Positions 1 to 9,511 of a stretch of DNA of 64,000 nucleotides are shown here, piece after piece. Position 1 is the stretch's first letter. Each line of letters starts with the position of its first letter. Below the pieces are notes generated by a model. The model saw only the letters and a list, made by a program, of their open reading frames with translations. It did no database searches and was not told where the DNA came from. The position numbers were made by a program, and so were the translations under genes. This DNA comes from CAWGYT01 sp963826795 (GTDB lineage: Bacteria; Planctomycetota; Planctomycetia; Pirellulales; Pirellulaceae), in assembly GCA_963826795.1 (NCBI GenBank), contig CAWGYT010000007.1, positions 124,001 through 188,000 on the forward strand, in the 5' to 3' direction.

Positions 1-5
1 CTGAG

Positions 6-1889
6 GTGAACCCGTTTCGCCCGGAAATGGGCCACGCAGGCGCACCAATAACACCTGAGATAATCGAGCGAATTCGGATGTCAAAGCAAGCTGGATTGAT
101 CGCCATCTGTGTGGCCGTGGTCGTGATCGGGTTGGGCTTGGGGGCCCTCGGGCCAGAATTCTTTACGGCTCGGAAATCGGTCGAGTCGGCTACTCCGGCG
201 TCGAACACCGCGCCGCCGCGAGCGGCAAGTCCCAGCCCGCCCGACGCAACGGTCTCCGAAACCTGGGATCCGAAGCGGGGGGCCGCCCCGACTTTGGTGG
301 ACGTCACGGCTCAGTCAGGCGTCACGTTCGAACACACCAACGGGTTGACGGGACGCTACGAGTACCTGGAACTCATGGGAGGCGGGGTCGCGCTGTTTGA
401 TTACGACAACGATGGCGACCTGGACGTGTATTTTGTCAACGGCAACCGCCTGGATGGTTCGGCGGATCCGTCCCTCACCAACCGCCTCTATCGAAACGAC
501 GGCAATTGGCGTTTTCAAGATGTGACGGAACAGGCCGGCGTAGGCGATCCGAGCTACGGTCAGGGCTGCGCGGCCGCCGACTACGACGCAGATGGAGACC
601 TCGACCTGTACGTCACCAATCAGGGCCCCAACGTCCTCTACCGAAACAACGGGAACGGCACGTTCGACGAGGTCACCCAGGCCGCTGGAGTTGGCGATCC
701 GGGGTGGGGACAGAGCGTCTGTTTCTTCGACTTCGACGGCGACGGGCAATTGGACCTCCTGGTGCAAAACTATCTGCAATCGGGCGCGACCCAAGGGGTC
801 CAGGCCTACATCAATCTCGGCGGCCAGCGAGTTCCCGATTACCCGTCGCCACTGGGCTTCCCGGGTTCAGCGGATCGACTGTATCGAAACCAGGGCGATG
901 GCACCTTCCGCGACGTGACGGCGGAGGCCGGCCTGCGACGCACCGATGGGAAGGGAATGGGCCTGGCGTGTGTGGACTTTGATGGCGATCGCCAACCCGA
1001 CATCTTCATGGCGAACGACACCATGGAGAATTTCTTCTACCGCAACCAGGGTCAGGGGCGATTCGAGGAAGTCGGGCAGCTGGCGGGCGTGGCCTACAGT
1101 CTGGCGGGGATCCCCGAGGCCTCGATGGGAGTCGATGTAGCCGACTACGACCAAGACGGGGACTTTGACCTGATCGTGCCCTGTTTGGCCCGCCAATTCT
1201 TCACGCTCTACCGCAATGACGGCGCGCAATTCGCCGACGTGTCCTCGCTGAGTGGATTGGCACAGGCAACCGCCGGCAGCACCGGCTTCGATGCCCATTT
1301 CTGGGACTACGACCAGGACGGCGACCTGGATCTTTACTTTTCGTGCGGGGGTGTTCGCCGCAACGAATCGGCGCCGGCCGGCGCTGACTACAACGGGTGC
1401 TACGGCATGCGAGACCTGTTGCTGGCCAACGACGGCCAGGGATCGTTTCGAGATGTCTCGGCCTGGGCGGGGCCCTTTTTCCAGCGCGCCCTGATCGGAC
1501 GCGGTTCCGCCGTCGGCGATCTGGATGGGGACGGCGACCTGGACCTGGTGATCTCGAATCTCGCCGAGCGAGCCAGCTTGCTGCGGAACGACACCGCCGG
1601 CGGCCATTGGCTCACGGTGGTCGGCATCGATGCCCGCGGCCGAATGCAACCGAACGGCCTCCAGGTCACTCTCGTTGCTGGCGGCCGAACCCGGTCCGCC
1701 ACGGCGCATCCGGGCACCACGTTTCTGTCGCAGAGCGACCGGAGGCTCCACTTTGGATTGGGCGACGCGACTCGGATTGAGAAGCTCGAGGTCCGCTGGC
1801 CCAGCGGCCAAACCCAGCGACTCGTCGACCTCCCGGCGGACCAGCTGCTCACCGTGGAGGAACCGGGTGCCGCGACGGGCGGACGGTAG
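6..1889 (+). CDS. FG-GAP/VCBS repeat protein with C-terminal ASPIC/UnbV domain
   Basis: Exported or membrane-anchored protein of about 627 aa, probably extracellular. A hydrophobic stretch at about residues 29-48 looks like an N-terminal anchor or uncleaved signal. The middle carries many calcium-type FG-GAP motifs of the form DxDxDGDxDL (for example FDYDNDGDLD near residue 131 and DLDGDGDLDL near 507), interspersed with LYRN segments, which is the pattern of a beta-propeller. The last ~90 residues form an ASPIC/UnbV domain ending in an RWPSGQ motif. The family is common in Planctomycetes and Acidobacteria; its substrate is unknown. The frame stays open to the left edge, so the GTG at 6 may not be the true start. 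An ATG at 78, just before the hydrophobic segment, is an alternative. Confidence 0.85.
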   Translation: MNPFRPEMGHAGAPITPEIIERIRMSKQAGLIAICVAVVVIGLGLGALGPEFFTARKSVESATPASNTAPPRAASPSPPDATVSETWDPKRGAAPTLVDVTAQSGVTFEHTNGLTGRYEYLELMGGGVALFDYDNDGDLDVYFVNGNRLDGSADPSLTNRLYRNDGNWRFQDVTEQAGVGDPSYGQGCAAADYDADGDLDLYVTNQGPNVLYRNNGNGTFDEVTQAAGVGDPGWGQSVCFFDFDGDGQLDLLVQNYLQSGATQGVQAYINLGGQRVPDYPSPLGFPGSADRLYRNQGDGTFRDVTAEAGLRRTDGKGMGLACVDFDGDRQPDIFMANDTMENFFYRNQGQGRFEEVGQLAGVAYSLAGIPEASMGVDVADYDQDGDFDLIVPCLARQFFTLYRNDGAQFADVSSLSGLAQATAGSTGFDAHFWDYDQDGDLDLYFSCGGVRRNESAPAGADYNGCYGMRDLLLANDGQGSFRDVSAWAGPFFQRALIGRGSAVGDLDGDGDLDLVISNLAERASLLRNDTAGGHWLTVVGIDARGRMQPNGLQVTLVAGGRTRSATAHPGTTFLSQSDRRLHFGLGDATRIEKLEVRWPSGQTQRLVDLPADQLLTVEEPGAATGGR

Positions 1890-1997
1890 GCGTCCGATCG
1901 AAAGCGTGCGCAGGGATCCTGCCGCCCATCCCGACACACCGCTCAATCGCAGCCGGGATGCCTCCGCCACGAACCGCCTTTCGCCAAGGTCGCGGCA

Positions 1998-3891
1998 TTA
2001 TTTTTTGAGCAGGCCCGGTGTGAGGGCCAGCGAGGGTTCGCGATCGGCGTTGTCGTGGGCCAAAATCGCCGCGTCACTCACGAAGTACGTGTTGAAGTCC
2101 ACCACCACCAGATTGTATGCCTCGGCATCCGGCGCCGGCTGCACCGCCGTGACCTGGACGGGTCCGTTCAAGCCGTGAAGCGAGTCGCCAACTTTCAACG
2201 ACTTGGCCATCCGCCATCCGTGACCTTCGACCCAGAAGGGATGCCCGAGCGTCGACCGCACGTGAGTGTCGCCAGCGGAAATCTCGAGCATCGCCGTCGT
2301 CGGGCGAAGCGTCGTGGCGGCAACCAGCTTGAAGGCGATCTCCCCCGTTTCAGGATCCTGTGACAACACCCGGTCACCGATGCGGATCGACTCGATCGGC
2401 ACCGGACCGCGCACCGTTCGAACCGGGGTGCCGGCCACGAAACACTCACAGCGTGTGCGAGGCTGTGGAATCATCGTTCGCGGGACCGCGTACGACTGCG
2501 ATGTATTGACATACTGCGTCAGCGTGCGTCGCGGGCCGAGGTACTGGTCGTTGTAGTCGCGCCACCATTCCCACCATGACTCGGGGCGAGCCGGAAGATC
2601 GACCTGCGTCGTCCGACCGAGGACCTCCAGCAAGGGCGCATTGTGCTGGGCGATTTCCAGATTCTGACGAGCGACCTGTTGCTCGATCTGTTGAGCTCGA
2701 AGCCTGGCCTCCATCGCCAGCAGTTCGGCAACCGCCGCCGTCTCGGCCGACTCCTCGGCGATTTGACGAGCCTGCTGCTGGCGAGCCGTCGCGTCCGTTC
2801 GGGCGGCTGCCACCACCGGAACCTCCCGCAACCCCTCCGCGTGATTGCGGACCAAGACTCGATCCTCTTCCGCGCCAGCGCGGGCCAACTGATGCTGATG
2901 CCGGACCACCCCACCGCGATCGACGGTAATCCAGAACCGGGATTGCACGGGGGCCCAGAGTTCGTCGAGCAGTTCTGGCACGAAATCGTGGAACGGACGA
3001 TCCGCGAGATGGTCCATCGCGAGTTGGCGTACGGGCTCCCAGGGCAGTTGCAAAGCGTGCCCCAACAGGGACTCGGTCGCCTCGACCTGCGGCCAACTCG
3101 CCAACACGGTGACGGTTGCTTCGGCCGCCTGGGCGCTGTGATTGGAGAAGACCTCTTCCAACACGGGGATGACGTCCACGTCGTTGATCGCTTTCAGCTC
3201 CTCAACGACGCGCTGACGCTGTTCGCTGGACCTTCCTTCGACCAATTTGAGCCAGCGCTGGAGCCGTGGTTTCCATTGCTTACGGGCCAACTCGAGTTCA
3301 CGGTCCTGGCGTTCCGCGTCCGCTACCTGCTCGGAAGTCAGCCATTGCTCTCCAACGGCGCGAAGTCCCAGGCGACGAACCGCTTCGCGCTGGGTCGCCA
3401 GGCTGTTGCTTGAATCGAGCAAGATGCGATTCCAATGCAATGCCTCCGGCTCCTGGAGGCCAAGCTTGCGAGCCGCGCGGGCGAGCTTCAGATCCCGCTG
3501 CGGGTCACTGGCGAGGGACGCACGCAGTGCATCGTAACGAGCCCAGGCCGGGTCTTCGTTCACGCGAACCTCGGCATCCGCCAACGGATACCAAGTCTCT
3601 GCGATTTGAATTTGCCCCAACTGCCAGCGCGCAACGCGCAGTCGGGGTCGCGGTCCAGCGCCGCCTGCAAGAGCGCCTGTCGCTGGCTTTCCTTCCCCTC
3701 CAGACCCGCCTGCACGGCGCCTCTGCCAGGCGTTTTGCATCGGCGACTTGAACCGCCGTCGCCTCCCCCGCCGCAGCGCCACCCGCGACCTTCGGCGCGC
3801 CCGCGGCCGGCGCCGACCACCCGGGAAGCGTTAAGGCGCAGATCCACAGGGCCGCTCCGACCCACCCAACGAGCTTTCTTCGCGACGACAT
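1998..3891 (-). CDS. Secreted Hint-domain protein with HEAT-like/coiled-coil N-terminus (two apparent frameshifts)
   Basis: The chosen ATG at 3891 has a GGAGG Shine-Dalgarno 7 bases upstream and begins a clear signal peptide (MSSRRKLVGW then a hydrophobic core ending in Ala-rich sequence). The reading then needs two -1 shifts, near 3718 and near 3633, to join the signal peptide, a short TPR-like piece (QRQALLQAALDRDP) and the long downstream frame. That frame holds helical HEAT-like repeats, a charged Gln/Glu-rich coiled coil and an aromatic WWEWWRDYN segment. The last ~150 residues are a Hint (hedgehog/intein) domain: CFVAGTPV with the nucleophile-position Cys, STLGHPFWV with the block-B His, and a terminal HDN. 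Only about 16 residues follow, so no toxin domain is attached. Role unknown; autoproteolysis at the Hint Cys is an inference. Confidence 0.75.
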
Positions 3892-4108
3892 GGCAAGTCC
3901 TCCGGCCGAGTCGAAGGGCAACGGCCGACACGTCACTGACGCGAGCGTCACCCGGCTTGGGGCCGCTCATCCAGCCCCTCTGGGGATCAATATGACCGAT
4001 CGCGGGACCGGCTGTCAACAAAATGCAGCAGCTGCCGAGGCGGCGGAGAGGCGACCTCAACTCGACGCTCTCGACACGGACCCGGCCAAGGGGCGTGGTC
4101 TCAACCCG

Positions 4109-4137
4109 TTGACACTCTCGGCCGAGCCTCGTAAGAT
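4109..4137 (+). promoter_or_regulatory. sigma70-type promoter for rpmF-fab operon
   Basis: TTGACA at 4109-4114 and TAAGAT at 4132-4137 are separated by exactly 17 bases and lie about 80 bases upstream of rpmF. The -35 box is a perfect consensus and the -10 matches four of six bases. No other strong promoter was seen between here and fabG. Confidence 0.6.
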
Positions 4138-4216
4138 CCGGAGTTTGCATTTTATCTGTCCGTTGATCGAAGGGACGCGCTCGACCAGCAGGTCCCCCAA
4201 CGCCGAGGTGCCGAAG

Positions 4217-4399
4217 ATGGCTGTCCCCAAGCGAAAACACTCGAATTCCCGCACGGGAAAACGCCGCTCGCATGATTCCATCAAACCGCGTCAGCTGACG
4301 ATCTGCCCCCAATGCAGCACGTCGCTGCCGACGCATGTCGTGTGCCCTAAGTGCGGATACTACATGGGTCGTACGGTTGTGAATATGGACGAAAGCTAA
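4217..4399 (+). CDS. rpmF: 50S ribosomal protein L32
   Basis: A 60-aa protein beginning MAVPKRKHSNSRTGKRRSH, the standard L32 N-terminus, with a zinc ribbon made of CPQC (residues 30-33) and CPKC (43-46). Zinc-binding L32 sits at the peptidyl-transferase side of the large subunit. A GAGGTG Shine-Dalgarno lies just upstream of the ATG. It is the first gene of a fatty-acid operon. The rpmF-fab linkage is widespread in bacteria, but plsX and fabH, which often sit between, are missing here. Confidence 0.95.
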   Translation: MAVPKRKHSNSRTGKRRSHDSIKPRQLTICPQCSTSLPTHVVCPKCGYYMGRTVVNMDES

Positions 4400-4515
4400 G
4401 CCAAGTCTGGGTCGGCGATCGGAATTCCCGCGGGCCGGTTGTCTAGAGTGAGCTGACTTGACCGCAGGCGTTAAGCCGGTGTTCGGCCCTTACGTCATCC
4501 CAGGTGGATTTACTG

Positions 4516-5424
4516 GTGAGCAAGACGGCATTCTTATTCCCCGGACAAGGCGCTCAAAGCGTCGGCATGGGACGGTCGCTGGCCGCCGAGGTTCCGGCGG
4601 CCGCCGCGTTATTTGAGCAGGCTCGCGCGATCCTGGGTTATGATCTGGCCGAGATCTGTTTTGAGGGTCCTGCCGAACGGCTGAACTCGACCGTTCACAG
4701 TCAGCCGGGCCTGTTTGTCTGCAGCCTGGCCGCCTTGGAAAAACTCAAGCAAGACCAGCCTCAATTGGTCGCGACGGCGGAGGCCGCTGCCGGACTCAGT
4801 CTGGGCGAATACACGGCGCTGGTCTTCGCCGGTGCGATGAAATGGACCGACGCCCTGCGCGTCGTTCAGTGCCGAGGCGAAGCGATGCAGGCCGCATCGG
4901 ACGCCTGCGCCAGCGGAATGGTCAGCATTCTCGGGCTCGAACCGGATCAGGTCGAGCAGCTGTGCGATGCGTCCCGTCAGGCCGGCGAGATCCTGCAAAT
5001 CGCGAACCTCCTGTGTCCAGGCAACCTCGTTTGCTCAGGCCACCTTGCCTCGTGCCACGAACTCAAGCGACAGGCCGAAGCGGCGGGGGCGATGAAAGTC
5101 ATTCCGCTCACGGTCGCGGGCGCGTTCCACACACCGATCATGGAGAGTGCGCTGGAGCGGCTCCGCGACGTGCTGGCCGAAACGCCGATTCAACGCCCCC
5201 GGATCGCGGTGCTTTCCAACGTCGACGCGCAAGCCCATTGGGAACCCGATCCGATCCGTCAGGCGCTCGTCCGCCAGGTCGTCAGCCCCGTTCAGTGGGA
5301 AGCGACGATGCGAAATCTGCTGGCAGACGGCTGCGATACGTTCTGGGAAATCGGACCCGGGCGCGTCCTGCGCGGTCTGCTCAAGCGGATCAACCGCAAG
5401 GCACCGTGTGAAAACATCGCGTGA
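4516..5424 (+). CDS. fabD: Malonyl-CoA:ACP transacylase
   Basis: FabD loads malonyl groups from CoA onto acyl carrier protein for fatty acid elongation. The protein is about 302 aa. FLFPGQGAQ near the start, the nucleophile elbow GLSLGE (Ser95) and the AFHTP motif (His205) are all present. The GTG at 4516 is preferred because AGGTGG lies 8 bases upstream and it gives the usual MSKTAFLFPG start; a GTG at 4504 in the same frame is possible. The C-terminus ends inside the first unit of a 13-bp tandem repeat that continues past the stop codon. It is the second gene of the rpmF-fab run, followed by fabG. Confidence 0.95.
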   Translation: MSKTAFLFPGQGAQSVGMGRSLAAEVPAAAALFEQARAILGYDLAEICFEGPAERLNSTVHSQPGLFVCSLAALEKLKQDQPQLVATAEAAAGLSLGEYTALVFAGAMKWTDALRVVQCRGEAMQAASDACASGMVSILGLEPDQVEQLCDASRQAGEILQIANLLCPGNLVCSGHLASCHELKRQAEAAGAMKVIPLTVAGAFHTPIMESALERLRDVLAETPIQRPRIAVLSNVDAQAHWEPDPIRQALVRQVVSPVQWEATMRNLLADGCDTFWEIGPGRVLRGLLKRINRKAPCENIA

Positions 5425-5459
5425 AAACATCGCGTGAAAACATCGCGTGAAAATATCAC
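5408..5459 (+). repeat. 13-bp tandem repeat, four copies
   Basis: GTGAAAACATCGC is repeated at 5408, 5421 and 5434, with a diverged fourth copy at 5447. The first unit supplies the last codons and stop of fabD, and the rest is intergenic before fabG. It is the first of four short tandem repeats with 13-15 bp periods at gene boundaries in this window. Confidence 0.9.
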
Positions 5460-5569
5460 GTGCAAGTACCGAGGATTGGGCAGAATCAAAGGCCGCTGGG
5501 CAAATGTAGGCCCGGCTTCCAATGCGTCGTTTGTCTCGAAGATAATTTCTGAGGAAGGTAGTTAACGTC

Positions 5570-6340
5570 ATGAGCGACGCGTTGTTGCAGGGATTGAAAG
5601 CGGACCTGTCGGGGCAGGTCGCGATTGTGACCGGTGCGTCACGGGGCCTGGGAAAGGCCATGGCCGAAGGCCTCGGCGAGTGCGGGGCCCGGGTCGCCTG
5701 CGTCGCCCGCAACCTCGAGAAACTCGAAGCGACCGTGCAAACGATCGTTGCCAAAGGCGGCCAGGCCGAGGCCTTTGCCTGCGACGTGACCGATCGCCCC
5801 AAAGTCGATGCCCTGGTCGATCAGCTGGTCGAACAGTGGGGCCGTTTGGACATTCTCGTCAACAACGCGGGCATCACCCGCGACACGTTGCTACCCCGCA
5901 TGACGGATGAAGAATGGGATGACGTGCTGAACACGAACCTGCGGAGCGCATTTCTGTGGTGCCGGGCGGCCTCCCGCTACATGATGCGAGCTCGCTCGGG
6001 CAGGATCATCAACATCTCGAGCGTCTCGGGCCTGATCGGGAATCCCGGCCAAACCAACTATTCGGCCTCGAAGGCAGGCTTGATCGGCCTCACGCGAAGT
6101 CTCAGTCGCGAACTGGCCGGGCGAAAAGTGACGATCAATGTTGTTGCGCCGGGTTTCATCGAAAGTGATATGACGGCCACCTTGGGCCCCGCCGTGGTCG
6201 AGGAGGCCAAGAAACGAATTCCCGCCAAACGACTCGGTACCCCGGCCGACATTGCCGCGGCGGTCGTCTTCTTGGCCAGCCCGGCTGCCGCTTACATTAC
6301 GGGACATGTCTTGACCGTCGACGGGGGCCTCACGGCCTAG
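5570..6340 (+). CDS. fabG: 3-oxoacyl-ACP reductase
   Basis: NADPH-dependent reductase of the short-chain dehydrogenase family acting on beta-ketoacyl-ACP in fatty acid elongation. In the 256 aa, the nucleotide-binding TGASRGLG starts at residue 21 and NNAG is at 98-101. The catalytic set is Ser151, Tyr164 and Lys168 (YSASK). The C-terminal GHVLTVDGG is typical of FabG rather than other SDRs. ATG start with GAGGAAGG a few bases upstream. Its position between fabD and acpP supports the call. Confidence 0.95.
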   Translation: MSDALLQGLKADLSGQVAIVTGASRGLGKAMAEGLGECGARVACVARNLEKLEATVQTIVAKGGQAEAFACDVTDRPKVDALVDQLVEQWGRLDILVNNAGITRDTLLPRMTDEEWDDVLNTNLRSAFLWCRAASRYMMRARSGRIINISSVSGLIGNPGQTNYSASKAGLIGLTRSLSRELAGRKVTINVVAPGFIESDMTATLGPAVVEEAKKRIPAKRLGTPADIAAAVVFLASPAAAYITGHVLTVDGGLTA

Positions 6341-6402
6341 GACCCGGCATCGGCCGCCGCCAGCTCCCCCCAAAAAGCCGACCGACCATCCCCATTTGCG
6401 TC

Positions 6403-6432
6403 TTGACCCCCTTTGCAGGAATCCTCTATCTT
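6403..6432 (+). promoter_or_regulatory. Candidate promoter for acpP
   Basis: TTGACC at 6403-6408, an 18-base spacer, then TATCTT at 6427-6432, in the fabG-acpP gap. Downstream, CAGGGG (6489-6494) and CCCCTG (6507-6512) can pair into a leader hairpin before the acpP ribosome site. A separate promoter for the highly expressed ACP is plausible; the boxes are imperfect. Confidence 0.45.
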
Positions 6433-6540
6433 GTTCTGCTTGTTCATCAGCGGGCAGCGAGTTCCTGCTCCAAAGATCTCTAATGTAGCAGGGGGCCTCA
6501 GAGCAGCCCCTGAATCTCTATTCGTAGGAGGACGGCCAAG

Positions 6541-6780
6541 GTGGCAGATGTGTCTCAGCGGGTGATCGACATCGTGGCGGAGCAGCTAGGTGTCGACAAA
6601 GAAAAAATCACACCCGAAACCTCGTTCGTACATGACTTGGGAGCCGATTCGTTAGATACGGTCGAGCTGGTCATGGAACTGGAAGAGGAGTTCGATATTA
6701 ATATCCCTGACGACGCGGCGGAAAAGATTCAAACCGTCGGTCAAGCGATCGAGTTCATAACGAAGGCGCAGGCCTCGTAG
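6541..6780 (+). CDS. acpP: Acyl carrier protein
   Basis: A 79-aa acidic four-helix protein that carries growing acyl chains on a phosphopantetheine arm. The attachment site is Ser37 in GADSLD, followed by the usual TVELVMELEEEF. The start is GTG with a strong TAGGAGGA Shine-Dalgarno 8-9 bases upstream. It lies between fabG and fabF as in most bacteria. A 14-bp tandem repeat follows about 40 bases after the stop. Confidence 0.97.
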   Translation: MADVSQRVIDIVAEQLGVDKEKITPETSFVHDLGADSLDTVELVMELEEEFDINIPDDAAEKIQTVGQAIEFITKAQAS

Positions 6781-7293
6781 CGCGAGAGGGCCGAAGCAGG
6801 CGTACCGAAGCGTCGCATCGGTTTTCGAGACTGGGTTTTCGAGACTGGGTTTTCGAGACTGGGTTTTCGAGAGGCGAAGGCGGCGGGAGCCTCTGGCGGT
6901 CCGGCTTGGCGGGTCTTCGTCGCGCGCTACTTGCGTTTGCGACACGGGGCGGGAGGGATGGCTTGTCGTCTTGCCGTCGGCGCCTGCTCCTTGCCGAGGG
7001 CTCCGGTAAATTCGTTTTCCGTGCGACATCGTGTTCCATGCGGATCAGGCAAGGCGGAAGGAGTTCGCCCGGATTGCGATGATTCTCGCCGAACGGTTCG
7101 GAACGGAGCGGAATCATACGCGGCGGGCGGCGTGGCCAAATTGCTGAGGTTCCGCTAGGATCCTCGGATCACTTCTCGGGTTTTGCGAAGGTTGTGGCAA
7201 GATGCCGCTCGTGAACCCGCGATGAACGAAAACACTTCGGGCCTGGGTGCGACGCGCAACGGGTTCCGACCAGAGTCGTTGGCAGGCAGGATC
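6781..7293. other. Intergenic region acpP-fabF
   Basis: About 510 bases without a convincing gene. It holds the 14-bp tandem repeat described separately. The short reading frames here lack ribosome sites and recognisable protein features. No strong promoter was seen for fabF. Confidence 0.5.
6821..6872 (+). repeat. 14-bp tandem repeat, 3.7 copies
   Basis: GTTTTCGAGACTGG repeated three times from 6821, plus a partial fourth copy (GTTTTCGAGA). It lies 40 bases beyond the acpP stop codon. The period of 14 is not a multiple of three, so it is not under coding constraint. Confidence 0.9.
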
Positions 7294-8535
7294 ATGAAGC
7301 GACGTGTCGTCGTGACCGGGTTGGGCGTTGTGACGTCGTTAAGCTGCAAGGTAGACGATCTCTGGGAACGCGTCCTCCGCGGTGAAAGCGGAATTCACGA
7401 CCTCCGGATTTTTCCCACCGAAGGATACAAAGTCCGTTTCGGTGGGGACGTCTACGACTGGGATCCGGTCGATTACATTCCGGCCAAGGAGCTGAAGCGG
7501 ATTGATCGCTTCACCCAGTTCGCGCTGGTCGCCGGAACCGATGCCGTGGCCCACGCGGGACTCGACTTCCGCCAGGAGGACAGCTTTCGTTGTGGCGTGA
7601 TCCTGGGATCTGGGATCGGGGGCCTCCAGGAAATTGAAACCCAAGTCGAGCGGTTATTGTTCAAAGGTCCCGATCGGGTTTCGGCTCTGACCATTCCCAA
7701 ATTGATGCTGAACGCTGCGGGTGGGAACCTCTCCATCAAATACGGAATGCGGGGCCCTAATTACACCGTGGCGACCGCCTGCGCCAGTGCCACGAACGCG
7801 ATCGGGGACGCGCTGAAGGCAATTCAGTACGACGATGCCGACGTGATGCTCACGGGAGGAACCGAGGCCGCGATCACGCCCATGGGAATCAGCGGCTTTG
7901 CCAACATGCGAGCGTTGTCCGAACGCAATGCGGAACCGCAGCGGGCAAGCCGGCCATTCGACGCAGATCGCGACGGCTTTGTGCTGAGCGAAGGAGCCGG
8001 CATCCTGGTGCTGGAAGAACTGGAGCACGCCCGAGCGCGCGGAGCCGCGATCCTGTGTGAGGTGCTTGGATTTGGAGCCAGCGGAGATGCGGGGCACATC
8101 ACGCAGCCGGACGAGGCAGGGACCGGCGCCGCGCGGGCGATGACCTCAGCCCTGCGAGACGCCGGCTTGGCCCCGGCCGACGTCGACTATATCAACGCCC
8201 ATGGAACCGGGACCCCGCTCGGTGACAAGGCCGAGACACAGGCTCTCAAGAGCGTTTTTGGCGAGCACGCGGGGCGGCTGAGCATCTCCAGCACCAAGAG
8301 CCAACTGGGCCACTCGCTGGGTGCCAGCGGTGGCATCGAATTGATCCTCACGATCAAGGCGATTCTGACCGGGATCGTGCCGCCGACAATCAATTTGGAG
8401 ACGCCCGACCCCGACTGCGATCTCGACTACACGCCGCTGCATCCCAAGGAACGGCCGATTCGGGTCGCGATGAGCAATAGCTTTGGGTTCGGCGGGCACA
8501 ATGCGTCAGTCGTCGTCGGCCGTCTCCGCGAATAG
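7294..8535 (+). CDS. fabF: 3-oxoacyl-ACP synthase II
   Basis: Condensing enzyme that extends acyl-ACP with malonyl-ACP. The protein is 413 aa, the usual KAS II length. The Cys-His-His triad is visible: TACASA with Cys163, NAHGTGTPLGD, and SQLGHSLGASGG. The C-terminal NSFGFGGHNAS loop is typical of FabF. The ATG at 7294 is chosen because it gives the standard MKRRVVVTGLG start and has AGGCAGG upstream; the open frame extends further left to 7183 but without family similarity. It is the last gene of the fab run. Confidence 0.95.
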   Translation: MKRRVVVTGLGVVTSLSCKVDDLWERVLRGESGIHDLRIFPTEGYKVRFGGDVYDWDPVDYIPAKELKRIDRFTQFALVAGTDAVAHAGLDFRQEDSFRCGVILGSGIGGLQEIETQVERLLFKGPDRVSALTIPKLMLNAAGGNLSIKYGMRGPNYTVATACASATNAIGDALKAIQYDDADVMLTGGTEAAITPMGISGFANMRALSERNAEPQRASRPFDADRDGFVLSEGAGILVLEELEHARARGAAILCEVLGFGASGDAGHITQPDEAGTGAARAMTSALRDAGLAPADVDYINAHGTGTPLGDKAETQALKSVFGEHAGRLSISSTKSQLGHSLGASGGIELILTIKAILTGIVPPTINLETPDPDCDLDYTPLHPKERPIRVAMSNSFGFGGHNASVVVGRLRE

Positions 8536-8554
8536 ATCTTTACAAGCAGGCAAG

Positions 8555-9451
8555 TCAGCCGACCGAATCCCGCAGTTGCTCGAGCGGAACCAGCGTATTG
8601 AGACTGCCCGATCGGCGCCCCTGCAGGTCGAGCGTCACAAACTTGAAACCGAGCCGTTGCAGTTCGCCGGTCAGCTCTGACCGCAGCGGGTCGACACTCA
8701 ACCGCGGAACCTGCTCGAGCGCCACCTCCAGACGAGCGAGATCGCCTTGGTGATAGCGGACGCGCACATCGCCTAGCCCCCGCTGCTTGAGCCACTGCTC
8801 GGCCTGATCGATCATGGCGAGCCTCGCGGGGGTGACCGCCTCGCCGTACGCGATCCGACTTGAGAGACACGGCGTCGCCGGTTTATCGGCCACTGACAGT
8901 TTCCATTGCCGCGCCAGCGCGCGGACGTCCGACTTGCTCAGACCACACGCGGCAAGCGGACTGACGACCGCGAAACCCTCGGCTGCTCGACGCCCCGGAC
9001 GATAGTCGGCCAAGTCATCCTGATTGGCGCCGTTCACGATGTAACCGACTCCATACTCGGCCAGCAAGGGAGTCAGTTCCGAATAGAGCTCGGTCTTGCA
9101 ATGAAAGCATCGATCGAAACTGTTCGCACGATACTCGGCCCGAGCCAGTTCATTCGTGTGGATGACCCGGTGCCGAATTCCGATCAACTTGGCAACCTCA
9201 CACGCCTCATCCAATTCCCCTGCCGCAAGACTCGGACTGTCGGCCGTGATCGCGATCGCGCGGTCCGCCAGCGCCAACACAGCGGCTTTGGCAACCACCG
9301 CGCTGTCCACACCTCCCGAAAAGGCCACCAGGCACCCCGCCAGCTCGCGGAGATTGTCGATCAGTCGCTCCGCATGAGTCGATAGAGCGCGCGACGCGGG
9401 AGACTCATCGCCGGACGGGGATGGCAAGACTGAGGATTCGGATCCGCTCAT
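8555..9451 (-). CDS. larE: ATP-dependent sacrificial sulfur transferase LarE-like protein
   Basis: PP-loop ATP pyrophosphatase of 298 aa. The AFSGGVDS motif near residue 45 binds ATP. FDRCFHCKTELY and the later TPCLSSRI match LarE; the Cys in the latter corresponds to the residue that sacrifices its sulfur in Lactobacillus LarE. LarE builds the nickel-pincer nucleotide of lactate racemase and related enzymes with LarB and LarC, neither of which is nearby. It converges on fabF with only 19 bases between the stops. A role in another sulfur-transfer reaction cannot be excluded. Confidence 0.85.
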   Translation of the reverse strand: MSGSESSVLPSPSGDESPASRALSTHAERLIDNLRELAGCLVAFSGGVDSAVVAKAAVLALADRAIAITADSPSLAAGELDEACEVAKLIGIRHRVIHTNELARAEYRANSFDRCFHCKTELYSELTPLLAEYGVGYIVNGANQDDLADYRPGRRAAEGFAVVSPLAACGLSKSDVRALARQWKLSVADKPATPCLSSRIAYGEAVTPARLAMIDQAEQWLKQRGLGDVRVRYHQGDLARLEVALEQVPRLSVDPLRSELTGELQRLGFKFVTLDLQGRRSGSLNTLVPLEQLRDSVG

Positions 9452-9511
9452 CAGCGCCCACTCTCGGCAACCAACCGTGCGCCACCACGCGTCCTGAACC
9501 GCGCACGTGGC

